Part shown: in pieces, positions 44,276 to 54,359 of the stretch
How the letters are laid out: each line of letters begins with the position of its first letter
How positions within the stretch are numbered: position 1 is the first letter of the stretch
Source: Mauremys mutica
Taxonomy: Eukaryota > Chordata > Testudines > Geoemydidae
Assembly (NCBI RefSeq): GCF_020497125.1
Contig: NC_059081.1
Span: forward strand, 65,678,768-65,742,767
Direction: 5' to 3'
Length of the DNA: 64,000 nt
Program-made: the position numbers and the translations under genes
Notes under the pieces: generated by a model
The model's input: the letters and a program-made list of their open reading frames with translations, nothing else
The model's database searches: none
What the model was told of the DNA's origin: nothing

Positions 44276-46090
44276 AGGAAGTGCCTGGCTGAATTGGAGA
44301 CTGAAAGAGTAAGTGGTTCTTTGGAGAAAAACCAGCATGTGGCAGTGTAATTAAAAACTGTCTCGTAATGAACATGCACAAGAGCGCAGAACTAAGGTTG
44401 CACAGGAAGCTTTCATTTCCGCAGTTCCTCACTTTTTAGTGCTTGACATTGCAACCTTCATGTTCTTTTACTGGGGGATTTTAATGTGGTATTTTGTATT
44501 ATAGATCCTCCTCACACTCAAACAAGGGGAGCAATACAAATCAAATTGATTTATTCAATATCACAAAATTCATCATATTATTCAATGAATATACTTGACC
44601 TGCTCTATTAAAAATCCACACATTACTTGGGGCTCCATTTTATAGTGTTAATTCATGCCTAAACTTTAGCTCTTTTAGAATTATAAAGGTCTTTCCTTCC
44701 AATGCAGGAATGCTGGTAGAGTACAATAGGGAAATCCATCTTCCTTAAACAAAGCTTTCTCTCTTGATCTTCCAAACCAGAAGTAGGAAGGATACTTAAT
44801 CTACCATTATCTGGCACACCTGCTAAGTGGAAAGAGAGTCAATTATTCTGGAATGTCACTTCAAGACATATATATATATTAACAAAATATCTACCTCCAG
44901 AAATTAGGTAAATAAATTTTGCTAAGTGTCTCCCACCCCAAGCTACTGAAAAAGAATGAGTCATCCATTTAGCTCTGGTCACAGGAAAGAGGGAGTTAGG
45001 TGATAGCAACATGCATGGGCATTTTGCTGGAACACAGTGTTCCGAATATGACAGCAGCAGGAAAGAACCATTTCTTGGACCATTTCCATTTAATAAAATT
45101 TGAATATTGTTTGTTTTCAGGAATCCTTCAATCAGTCAAATACCTCCTGAGTTATTCAAATTTCTTAGGGCCTTGGGCTTTTCACGCAGCCATGGTACTG
45201 CCAGCACTTTGTTAATCCCATGCATTTCATTAATAATTTTCCTTTATGTAACCCCCCCCCCAAAAAAAAATCAGATAAAATACCTTAATAATTTTTGTTC
45301 TTTCTGATAGGAAAGATTTTTCTGCTAAGTAAAATATTGGCTATTCAAAGCCTTAAAATAAGGAATATTCTGATCTGCTCTTAGAAAATAGGCATGAAGT
45401 ATTCTGCAGAAATGCTAGTGTTTACAATATAGATCACACAGTGTTTGGTGCAATGATTGGGTAATGCCAACAGCATAAAAAGAAATAAATGCCAAGTGTG
45501 ACTTTTCCTGTAGTAAAATGAAGCACACAGACCGTGGAGCACAACGCCATCCCACCAAGCAATCCAGGATTGTGGACGGGTAAATTCTGTTTCCACAAGA
45601 TTACAGCTACACTTCGCACTGGAGGTGTCAATTCCAGTTCCCTAGATGTACCCGCAACTAGCTCTGATGAAGCTAACACATTAAAAATGTAAGGATAGCA
45701 TCAGCGCCATGGGCAGTGGGAGGCGCTAGGCTCTCAAGGACATATCTAGTGTCTCAAAGGGGGTCATACTTGGGGGCAGTTTGCTCCTCCTGCGATTTGC
45801 ACCTGTGTGGCCACCTGTCTATTTTTCGAGTGCTAGTCTGAGGAGAGCACAGGTATATCTCCTCGAGCTGGAACTTACTCCTTCCACCTCTAGTAAAGGT
45901 GTAGCCTAAGAGTGAGATTTTCAAAATCACTTTGTTCCCACTGAATCCCACCGTGAAAATCCAGCTCCTATTATTCAGGGGTTCACATTCATACTTGATA
46001 ATTGGACACACAGTAGACACAGCTAGAGAGTATCAGAGGTAGACAGGGTAGACTAGAGAACACTGTATGAAAAAGTCCACTGAGATGGTA
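44276..46090. other. Unassigned, mostly A+T-rich
   Basis: 44395-44475 shares an old repeat with 9795-9870. 45913-45965 is an eroded 'attttcaaaa' inverted repeat. No gene recognised. Confidence 0.4.
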
Positions 46091-46091
46091 C

Positions 46092-46260
46092 CAGAGGTGA
46101 AAGTAAGCCGGTACGGGCCGGTACGGCGCATTGGTAAGAAACTGGCCAAAGCATTCAGTACAAATGGGTAAAATAGGCTAGGTTTAACTGTAGTAATAAC
46201 AAAAATAAATAAAAAAATAAACAAAAATCAGATTTATCTCTTGAATTAAATATATTTTAC
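46092..46260 (+). mobile_element. Left end of a hAT-like DNA transposon (tentative)
   Basis: Begins 'cagaggtgaaagtaagccgg' followed by 'tacgggccggtacggcg', a terminal sequence I associate with a dispersed reptilian DNA transposon. Then 'aagcattcagtacaaatggg' and A-rich sequence. No complementary right end (...ctttcacctctg) was found downstream, so target duplication and true length cannot be given. Confidence 0.45.
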
Positions 46261-46619
46261 ATTCTCTAGAAACCAAATGCTCCCCTTCAGTTTTCAGTTT
46301 TTACTTCTTGTTAGGTGGAAGACGTTCACGTGATTCCGAACGTTAGCTTTTGAGTGCCATCATGGTAACTGCTTGCTTCTTATTGGTCAAGTATGTCGTG
46401 TCAGGCACACAATTTGCAGTAGAAGGCACCCGGTGTGACTCTCCCCTCCGTTGGAACAATGTAATTAAATGTAGTTGATTGCAGAATCACACACTGCATA
46501 ATTCAGCCTTCGCTAAGAAGGAACGACTCACCGGAGCGGAGATGTTGCTGGAAGGGGCCCAGTGTTGTGAAATTCATGAAGGCAGAATGGATTGCAGCAA
46601 ACATCCCTCTCTGCAAGCT

Positions 46620-47290
46620 AAGGGACCACCCCTAAGCGCTGTTGGAGAGAGAATTAGTGTTGACCCTGGAGATTAGGGGAGCTGAAAGGCAGCAGGCGTG
46701 GGGGCGGGGTCTAAGGAACGCAATGTGAGCAGGACCCAGGAGTGTCATTGTGCAGAAAGCCCCTTCCTCCCCACCCAATTCACTCTTGGGCTGGTTCTCC
46801 TGTGGGCCGCCTGCTTTCCAGCGTGCAGATCCACACGCACGGGCCCTTGGGGGATGAGGCAGCTTGGGGAGCGAGTGTTGTGTGCACGCTGCAGGATGGA
46901 GGGGTGGCGTTGCGCTCCATGGCCAGGGCGCAGCGCTCTGCTTCCAGCCCTTGGGTTCATTCATTATCCAGCCAGCTGCAGGAGGGAGAGCTTACCTGGC
47001 TGCAATCGGGGAGAACCAGAGCTAGGGACCCTCCTTCCTTCTCCTGTGCCCGGGCTCTTTGGGGGAATCTCTGCAGCAGTCCCCATTGCAGGCGGCTGCG
47101 GGGAGGTGCCAGAGGCAGGAGCCAGCCGCGGGGATGGGCAAGGAGTGGGGCTTGGCAGCGCGCAAGCTGGATTCCAAAGCAGCTAGGTCCCGGGGTGAAA
47201 CTTGTCCATCTCATGCCTCTTTCCCACTGGGGAGGGGGGGGATTGCTGCTATTTGCTGGTCCCTGACACCCCCCGGGCCTCTGCCCCTCT
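46620..47290. other. G+C-rich patch, unassigned (possible CpG island)
   Basis: Distinctly G+C-rich with scattered CpG and GC-box-like words ('gggggcggggtc' near 46700, 'gccgcgggg' near 47124) in A+T-rich surroundings. Overlapping frames of 160-174 codons in several frames are by-products of few stops. It could be a promoter-type island, the interior of the DNA transposon whose left end is at 46092, or an LTR. I found no inverted ends or flanking duplications. Confidence 0.35.
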
Positions 47291-47396
47291 TACACACTAA
47301 TGGGGATGTTTAAACATAAACGTGAGGAAATACGGGGTTGTCAGTCAAAAAGAACAGCAACAAATGAAGAAGTTGAAAGTCATCCACAAAAAGTCA

Positions 47397-47615
47397 TGTC
47401 TACCCAGCTGACGTTAAAGCAATGCTGCAGCAGCGCTTTAACGTGGCTGTGTAGTCGCGGCTCCAGCTCTCCCAGCACTGTAATAAAACCACCCCCCACG
47501 AGGGGCGTGGCTACCAGCGCTGGGAGTGCGGCTACCAGCACTGTAGCCCTGTCTATACTGACACTTTACAGTGCTGAAACTTGCATTGCTCGGGGGGTGG
47601 GGGGGAGGAGGTTCA
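47397..47615. mobile_element. MITE-like repeat with inverted arms (tentative)
   Basis: 'gcagcgctttaacgtggctg' near 47429 is partly complemented by 'tgacactttacagtgctg' near 47558. Between them 'accagcgctgggagtgcggc' repeats the 'agctctcccagcactg' word in inverted sense. No target duplication identified. A 194-codon frame (47300-47884) runs across it and beyond but has no domain. Confidence 0.5.
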
Positions 47616-47639
47616 CACCTGCTTTTAATCCCTCCATTG

Positions 47640-48805
47640 CATTATCACCTTTTTATCCAGTGCAGGTGGAAAGGTCAGCAAAACCAGCATCAGCTGCTCT
47701 ACAGGAACTGGTACCCTCCCCTAAGACAGTGCATGATCCCTCAACATACCCAAGCACTTTTGACCCGATGACATGGAAGTCCATGTTCATTCCCAGACAT
47801 AGATATCCTCTATGGCAATGTAGTGCATCTCTTCTGTATGTGACTGACAGGAGAAGTTCACTGATGATTTATCAGTTTAAATAGCATATAATCAGAGCAA
47901 TAAATTCAATGTCTAATTGGATCATTACTTACTCTGAGAGCTGTGTTAGAAGCAGACTAAAACAAAATATCCTAACAGTTACCAGGAAATGAACATCCAA
48001 TAAGTATGGTACAAAGGCATGTTAGCCGGATGGTAACTATCATATCCATCAATGACATCCGGAACATGATAAAAGCTTGTTCTTAAATAAGGCAAACCCA
48101 TCCGATCTGAGGCAGTTCGTGATCTATTCTGTTTTGATGCAACCACATTGTTGAGGACTTGCCATTGTACTTTTGTGCAACATTTAGCACTCCAACTACT
48201 GTGCTCACGCACCCTTGTGTTCCCTCCCTGATATTACACTGCTGTTGAGCAGCAAGCAAGCATACGAAACAAAATGTTTAAATTACAGACTTTTGCTGTT
48301 GCCTTTCTGATTATCCATCCCACAACACAATAAAATCCAGCTGATGCAGAACTCCACTGGCACTGCCAAAGCATGCTGCGGAGCGATTCATTTAGCACCA
48401 CAGAAACACCTCCAAAACCTCATTTATTGGATTCTGCTGAAAATCACAATAATTCCAATGCAAATGTCAAAATGAGAGGAGGAAAAAGTTACGTGATTAA
48501 AGAAGTGAGTAACAAGGAAGGCTCTCTACATACACTCAGAAAAGGTTACAGTTTACACGAGGCAATTCCTTTCCTTCTCTGCCTCTGCGAGTGGATATAA
48601 ACTCTTGAAAGTAAGAGGCAGTCATTTAGATGCAGTACAGGTCTCCTTGACTTCAGTGGGGGCAGAGTGAGGCCAACGCTGGGCACTCTCGGTGTACAAC
48701 TCCTTTGTTTTTCTGTTACAGCTTTAGATAGGTTCCATCTGTTAATTAACACCAAAGGTGATCTGTATCTTTCCATATTGGGATTGGCCTGGCTCTCTGA
48801 AATCA
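47640..48805. other. Unassigned stretch
   Basis: No repeat or coding feature that I can name. Confidence 0.4.
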
Positions 48806-48810
48806 TTTAG

Positions 48811-48953
48811 GCCTCAGTTCAGCAAAGCACCTACGCACGTGTTCAACTTTGAGGTCTGTGCTTGCTTTCAGCGAGATGCAAGCATCTGGTTAAGGGCTTT
48901 GCTAAACAGGATGGACAGTAGGCTGTACTTAAATGCTTTGCTGAATTGGGACC
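48811..48953. repeat. Palindromic repeat (AGCAAAGCA family)
   Basis: 'ggcctcagttcagcaaagca' at the left is complemented by 'tgctttgctgaattgggacc' at the right; inner part eroded. Same broad class as 44181-44275. Confidence 0.65.
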
Positions 48954-48959
48954 TTACAT

Positions 48960-49427
48960 GGGGTCTGCAAAAGCGTAAGAGAAATAATATGGAGAAGGGC
49001 ATTGAAGTGTCTTTCTCGCAAAGTGTCTCCATTGATTTTGCTGAATTTGGTCCATCATGTTTAACTGTGTGGGAGGGAGAGCACAAGTTTTGCCTAGTCC
49101 TCATTAACATAAATTGGGTAATTGCCACAGGCATATAGACAGCATTTCATGCCCAAAGTAACTGCCGTTATAGTCAGTGGCCTGGAAAATATGACTAAGC
49201 CAAGTGGAACTGCTTACTTCTATCCCAGGAAGTAAAAGAACCACACACACAAGATACCACAGGAGAGGCCTGCTGTCTCTGGGCTATTCTTACATTGATC
49301 ATGTGTGATTCAGACTGCCTGTTTTTCACATATGTACTTGAATCTTTGCAGCTGACTATGCCTTTTCACTGTTGACACCTCTGTATGATAAACAGTACAT
49401 ATTTAAAAACATCTGCTGAGAGAACAT
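48960..49427. other. Unassigned stretch
   Basis: Nothing recognised. Confidence 0.4.
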
Positions 49428-49435
49428 GAAGGTAA

Positions 49436-49921
49436 CAGAGTTGCCAACTTTGTAATATTTAAAAAACAGACACTCCCGCAGGAGTGCTGGAACCTCTCCT
49501 CCCCCTCCCTCCCTCCAGGTCCCGCCCCTGCCATGCCCCTTCCCCCTCCCCAGAGGACTGCCACTGCCCTGCCTCGTCCCCCGAGGCCCGGCTCCTGCCC
49601 TGCCGCTTCCCCCTGGGGCCCCGCCTCTGATTCATTCCTCTTTCCCCCTCCATTGCTCACTGCTTTTCCTCTCTTCCGCTCTCCCCCTCATGTGGGTTGG
49701 AAGGGACTTGCCTGCAGAGCCAGGGCTGGGAGATGCAGCCGCACGATGCAGGTAGGAGGTGACCCTGGCCAAGTAGGGGCAGGCGCAAGTGATGACCCAG
49801 CACCTCCCTGCACCCACAGTAACTGGACTTCGGGTGTCCGGTCAGTAGATCTGACCGAACATCATCAGGTCCCCATTTCGATCTACTTTCCAGTCAAAAA
49901 TCAGACATCTGGCCACCCTAA
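49436..49921 (+). mobile_element. G+C-rich hAT-type transposon, short copy
   Basis: About 486 bp. The left end 'cagagttgccaactttgtaa' and right end 'atcagacatctggccaccct' match the ends at 8724-9489 and 30164-30979. The interior is shorter, with C-rich 'ccccctccctccctccagg'-like sequence, so this is an internal deletion derivative. Flanking duplication is unclear (best 6 of 8 bases). Confidence 0.75.
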
Positions 49922-49929
49922 GCTTACAC

Positions 49930-50250
49930 CATTAAAAACTTAAAGTCAGGAAATGCTAAAATCAAGGCTGTACACACAACTGTTGCCCTTTCTCCTTCTG
50001 CACATACATTGTGATACCATCTTTAATTACATTATCACACTAGTCTTCGACCATTACACTATAGCGTATATTTTTTTTCTACAAACACGCCAAATACTTA
50101 CTAACTAACACAGTGCTGCTCAGGTAAATGATTCAGAAAGTATTTCCTGTTTCCATCTGTAGTCCTCAAGGCACTGGGCAAAGGTGAATAAGCATGGTAT
50201 ATCCTCAGTATACGGAGAACATAATTAAGCACATACATTTGAAGTAATTT
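49930..50250. other. Unassigned, old repeat at its start
   Basis: 49938-49990 (minus) matches the family at 9795 and 44395. Otherwise nothing. Confidence 0.4.
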
Positions 50251-50254
50251 TTCT

Positions 50255-50530
50255 TACAGGCACTGTTGTCTAGCAGCTAAGATAAATGTGTCACATCAGA
50301 GAGCTGAGATCTATTCTTAGTTCTCCCAGAAATGATCTATGTGACTGCATTAGCCACTCAGCACTGGATTTCAAAGAGTACTCAAGTTCGGCTGAGGAAG
50401 TTTAGTGAAAGACCAGTAACTTCAGTGGGAGTATAGTTAGACCATACTGAGTACCTTTGAAAAATCTCCTCCTAAATCTTTCTTTGACATTGTTACATGA
50501 TCTGTAAAATGGCAGTCATGATATTTGCCC
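50255..50530 (+). mobile_element. MIR-type CORE-SINE, old
   Basis: 'gcactgttgtctagcagcta', 'agagctgagatctattctta' and 'gttctcccagaaatgatcta' then, after an intervening old palindrome-like segment, 'atgatctgtaaaatggcagt'. Sense orientation, strongly diverged and possibly interrupted. Confidence 0.6.
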
Positions 50531-51329
50531 ACTACATGCTATTTGGTGTGAGTCTTCATTAAGTGAGGGCTGTCCACTTCAGATCACTAAGGTCAGACAT
50601 TTAAAGACATGGAAGCAGAACTTAGGTCCCTCTGGCTCTCCCAGCCCTGTGTACATTCACCTAGGTTAAACAACACAGCTGAAGGAGGAGAAAAGTCTTA
50701 CTAGATCCCCTGCCAAATTCAGAAAGCATTCCAATCACTTTGCAGTAATTTAGGGAACAATGGTGCTTAGTCTGTAGTGAAGTTGAATGCACGTGCATGC
50801 ATAATGCCTCCATTCTTAGATGCACACTGTGTGATTCTCAATGCAGATAATTGCATTAAATCAAAACCAGTTTTGCCAGGTTCGTAGCTCTTCACTAACC
50901 ATTCCTTTAGTGAAATATTGCCAAATATGCCTAAAAACTCCCAGAATCCCTCACAAGTTATATCAAGAAACAAAAATAAACATGACTGAGTATACTAAGC
51001 TTCTGGAGCCTAAAGAGTGGAAATGCATGACTTTTTGTTATAGCTGTATAAGGTTATTTTTAATGACATATGCACTTGCTGTGTAAGGTGTGAATAACCA
51101 TTTGTAAATTGTAATGGTAACCAAAAGAAAGGAATAAGTAGATAAAACATTATGAAAGGGAAAAAACAACGGAAAGGCACACAAGATGAGATACAACATT
51201 TAACAGCAATTGGTTAAAGAATTGTTTGGGACCCATGCTAAAGTAGAACAAAGTGTTCCTTTATGTCTGGAAATCTGGGGCTCAGTGGCATATGTAAGAC
51301 AAGACATTGACAATAAGTTGATATGACAC

Positions 51330-52323
51330 CATGGGCTGGATGAATGGACGGTAAGGTGGATAGAAAACTGGCTAGATGGTCGGGCTCAACGGGTAGTGAT
51401 CAATGGTTCCATGTCTAGATGGCAGCCGGTATCAAGTGGAGTGCCCCAAGGGTCGGTGCTGGGGCCGGTTTTGTTCAATATCTTCATTAACGATCTGGAG
51501 GATGGTGTGGACTGCACCCTTAGCAAGTTTGCAGATGACACTAAACTGGGAGGAGTGGTTGATACGCTGGAGGGTAGGGATAGGATACAGAGGGACCTAG
51601 ACAAATTAGAGGATTGGGCCAAAAGAAATATGATGAGGTTCAACAAGGACAAGTGCAGAGTCCTGCACTTAGGACGGAAGAATCCCATGCACTGCTACAG
51701 ACTAGGGACCGAATGGCTGGGTAGCAGTTCTGCAGAAAAGGACCTAGGGGTTACGGTGGATGAAAAGCTGAATATGAGTCAACAGTGTGCCCTTGTTGCC
51801 AAGAAGGCTAATGGCATTTTGGGTTGTATAAGTAGGGGCATTTCCAGCAGATCAAGGGATGTGATCATCCCCCTCTACTCAGCACTGGTGAGGCCTCATT
51901 TGGAGTACTGTGTCCAGTTTTGGGCCCCACACTACAAGAAGGATGTGGATAAATTGGAGGGAGTCCAGCGGAGGGCAACAAAAATGATTAGGGAGCACAT
52001 GACTTATGAGAGAGGCTGAGGGAACTGGGATTGTTTAGCCTGCAGAAGAGAAGAATGAGGGGGGATTTGATAGCTGCTTTCAACTACCTGAAAGGGGTTC
52101 CAAAGAGGATGGATCTAGACTGTTCTCAGTGGTAGAAGATGACAGAACAAGGAGTAATGGTCTCAAGTTGCAGAGGGGGAGGTTTAGGTTGGATATTAGG
52201 AAAAACTTTTTCACTAGTAGGGTGGTGAAGAACTGGAATGGATTACCTAGGGAGGTAGTGGAATCTCCTTCCTTAGAGGTTTTTAAGGTCAGGCTTGACA
52301 AAGCCCTGGCTGGGATGATTTAG
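51330..52323 (+). pseudogene. CR1 ORF2 C-terminal half (reverse transcriptase), frameshifted
   Basis: Open from the truncation point; the GTG at 51396 is not a real start because homologous residues precede it. It contains '[20 protein letters not shown]' and the catalytic F-A-D-D box (51528-51539), then the same thumb and C-terminal segments as the 36506 copy. Small deletions near 51990-52010 shift the frame and lose the GLE of the '[12 protein letters not shown]' stretch; the end of the protein (to 52323) continues in another frame. Non-functional. Confidence 0.9.
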
Positions 52324-52417
52324 TTGGGTTTGGTCCTGCTATGAGCAGGGGGTTGGACTAGATGACCTCCTGAGGTCCCTTCCAACCCTGAGATTCTATG
52401 ATTCTATGATTCTATGC
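51330..52417 (+). mobile_element. 5'-truncated CR1 LINE
   Basis: About 1.1 kb. It begins inside the reverse transcriptase and ends with the CR1 3' UTR ('gactagatgacctcctgagg') and a terminal 'attctatgattctatg' direct repeat. Highly similar to the copy at 36424-37416, so both are probably fairly recent members of one subfamily. CR1 insertions characteristically lack target duplications and none is seen. Confidence 0.93.
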
Positions 52418-52452
52418 TATGCAGGTTAGCTGCAGAAATTGTAATATGGGAT

Positions 52453-53145
52453 TGTAGCAGGGTGGCCCCTGCTCCTTCCCTGAAGGGGTTTAAAAGTGGC
52501 CTGGCAGGGCTTGAGAGTGGCTGCTCTCAAGGCTGGGCTGATTGGGGAAGTGGCTGCAGCTGAGGGCCACGCCCCAAACTGAGGAACAGGGCCTTATAAG
52601 AAGGCAGGGACGCCAGGAGCCAGACAGTCTCTCTCTGGCTATAGAGAGAGATGGGCCTGGCTGCTTAGGAGCTGGAGACTGGATACCTGAGTGAAGCAGG
52701 GCTGGGGAAGGCTGAGGAGCTCCAGCCTAGAAAGCCCCAGGCTGCGGCCTAGCAGTGGGCCAACAGGTACTGGGGGTTGCAGAGGGCAGCCCAGGGGTAG
52801 GCCAAGGCAGCAGGTCCAAACCCTCCTTGCCAGTGCTGAGTAGGCTGAGACTGCAGTCTGCCCCAGAGCGTGGGGCTAGACAATGACTGGCAGTAGCCAA
52901 ATACTGAGGCAAGATAGGGATAGAGGGTGGGGGTTCCCTGAGACAGAAGGGGTGACCCAGAGAGAAAGGGGTTACTGCTAGGGGGCAGCACCCCCATGTA
53001 AAAGGGCACCGGGTCCGGGGAGGGACACGGGGGCCTGAAGACAGGTGGATTACCAGCCTGCAGAGGGCGCTCCGAATGCTGGAACAGAGCTAATTCCCGG
53101 AGTAACCAGCAGGAGGTGCCGCAGGGGTGAGTCCAACCTGTTACA
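52453..53145 (+). mobile_element. Solo LTR
   Basis: 693 bp, starting tgtagcaggg and ending cctgttaca; the ends form the inverted pair TGTARCA/TGTTACA. Perfect 5-bp duplications gggat at 52448-52452 and 53146-53150. TATA-like 'gccttataagaagg' near 52592. Interior is G+C-rich with frames of 61-135 codons on minus that have no domain. No internal coding region adjacent; superfamily unassigned. Confidence 0.87.
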
Positions 53146-53317
53146 GGGATTAACAAAGAAGAGTGAGTCTATATAAGCCCTGCGGGTTGTAGGACCAGTG
53201 AGTGGGCAGGCCTGGTACGCCAGAACTGGTATGTTAGCCTTTTCTGTTTGAGCTGTTTCATCTCAGAAGTCTAGTCTGTGATTAATAAAACAAATTTAAG
53301 CTTAATTAATTCATTCA

Positions 53318-53808
53318 AAAAGGATGTTGATAAATTGGAGAGGGGTCAGATAAGAGCCATGAGAATGACTGAAAGATTAGAAAACATGTCTTACAGGGAT
53401 AGACTCAGGGAATTCAATCTATTGAGCCTAACAAGAGAAGGTTAAGCAATTGACTTGATTATGGTCTACAAATGTCTACATGAGGAAGAGATATTTAATA
53501 ATGGGCTCTTCAGTCTAGCAGAGAAAGGTGAAACACAATCCAATGGCCGGAAATTGAAGGTAGACAAATTCAGAATGGAAATAAGGGGTTAATTTTTAAA
53601 GGCAAGAGTAATAAAGCACTGGAATAATTTACCAAGTGTCATGGTGGAGTCTCCATTAGTACCAATTTTTAAATCAAGAAGGATTTTTTTTTCTAAAAAT
53701 CTGCTCTAGGAATTATTTGGGGGAAGTTCTGTGGACTGTGCTACAGGAGGTCAGATGAGATGATCACAATGGTCCATTTTGCCCTTCGAATCTATCACTC
53801 TATGAATG
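53318..53808 (+). mobile_element. Older CR1 LINE 3' fragment
   Basis: 'aaggatgttgataaattgga' and 'gggtcagataagagccatga' align with the DKLE-VQRRA segment of CR1 ORF2. Further on 'ataaagcactggaataattt' (W-N-N-L) and the 3' part 'ctacaggaggtcagatgaga' and 'cttcgaatctatcactctat'. Several stops and indels; a different and older subfamily than 51330. Confidence 0.82.
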
Positions 53809-53819
53809 TCTCAAAGAAT

Positions 53820-54190
53820 AAATAATCAAAATAACCCATTATTTACAGAGAGGATGATGATTGCTGATGTCAATTTTGTGCTCCTAAAGACCCAATATAA
53901 ACTACAAGTAGAAAATATTTAGATCATAAATGCCAATCCTGCAAGTTGTCTGTACGTAGCACTCCCACTGAAGTCAATGATAGTTTGCATGAAGTAGCTC
54001 TAAAACAGTAATTGTGTTAAAAAAAATTGTATGCTAGAGGGACAATTCTCTACTCCCACAAGGAGTAAACAATTACACAAAGCCCTTGATTTGAGAACAT
54101 TAAGTGGGCCTAGTGCTGACAGGAGTGAATTTCATCGTCATCTGAACTGAAGATAAAGTAGTTCCTAGTCAAAATAGATTTGACATTGCT
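53820..54190. other. Unassigned, small palindrome at 53935-54005
   Basis: 'ccaatcctgcaagttgtctg', 'ctcccactgaagtcaatgat' mark an old AAGTCAATG-core repeat. Nothing else. Confidence 0.4.
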
Positions 54191-54195
54191 TGGGA

Positions 54196-54358
54196 GGAGG
54201 GATAGCTCAGTGGTTTGAGCATTAGCCTGCTAAACTCAGGTTTGTGAGCTCAATCCTTGAGGGGGCCATTTAGGGATCTGGGGCAAAAATCTGTCTGGAG
54301 ATTGGACTAGATGGTCTCCTGAGGTCCCTTCTAACCCTGATATTCTATGATTGCCTAT
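54196..54358 (+). mobile_element. tRNA-derived SINE with CR1 tail
   Basis: Full-length-like: box A 'tagctcagtggtttgagca' at about 54204, box B-like 'gagctcaatcc' near 54247, body 'gggggccatttagggatctg', CR1-type tail 'ttggactagatggtctcctg' and 'aggtcccttctaaccctgat', ending attctatgatt. The tail is nearly identical to the 3' end of the CR1 at 52340-52417, consistent with recognition by CR1 reverse transcriptase. Confidence 0.92.
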
Positions 54359-54359
54359 T

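Larger units (their letters stand above)
51083..53300 (+). mobile_element. Possible older LTR split by CR1 and a solo LTR (tentative)
   Basis: Sequence outside the two young insertions (51083-51329, 52418-52452, 53146-53300) contains a TATA-like 'tctatataagccc' at about 53169 followed about 110 bp later by AATAAA (about 53284), the order of an LTR. A possible start is 'tgtaaggtgtgaataacc' at 51083. No clear TG...CA ends or duplications were found, so the boundaries are approximate. Confidence 0.35.

Noticed and set aside
46742..47266. 174-codon plus frame and overlapping frames at 46632-47313
   Set aside because: Several overlapping frames on both strands in a G+C-rich patch, none with domain-like sequence or a clear splice context.
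47300..47884. 194-codon plus frame
   Set aside because: Spans a MITE-like repeat (47397-47615) and unrelated flanks; composition is Ser/Thr/Pro-rich and random-looking.
54204..54260. Possible tRNA gene
   Set aside because: Box A and B are present, but the sequence lacks a proper acceptor/anticodon fold and continues into a SINE body with CR1 tail.
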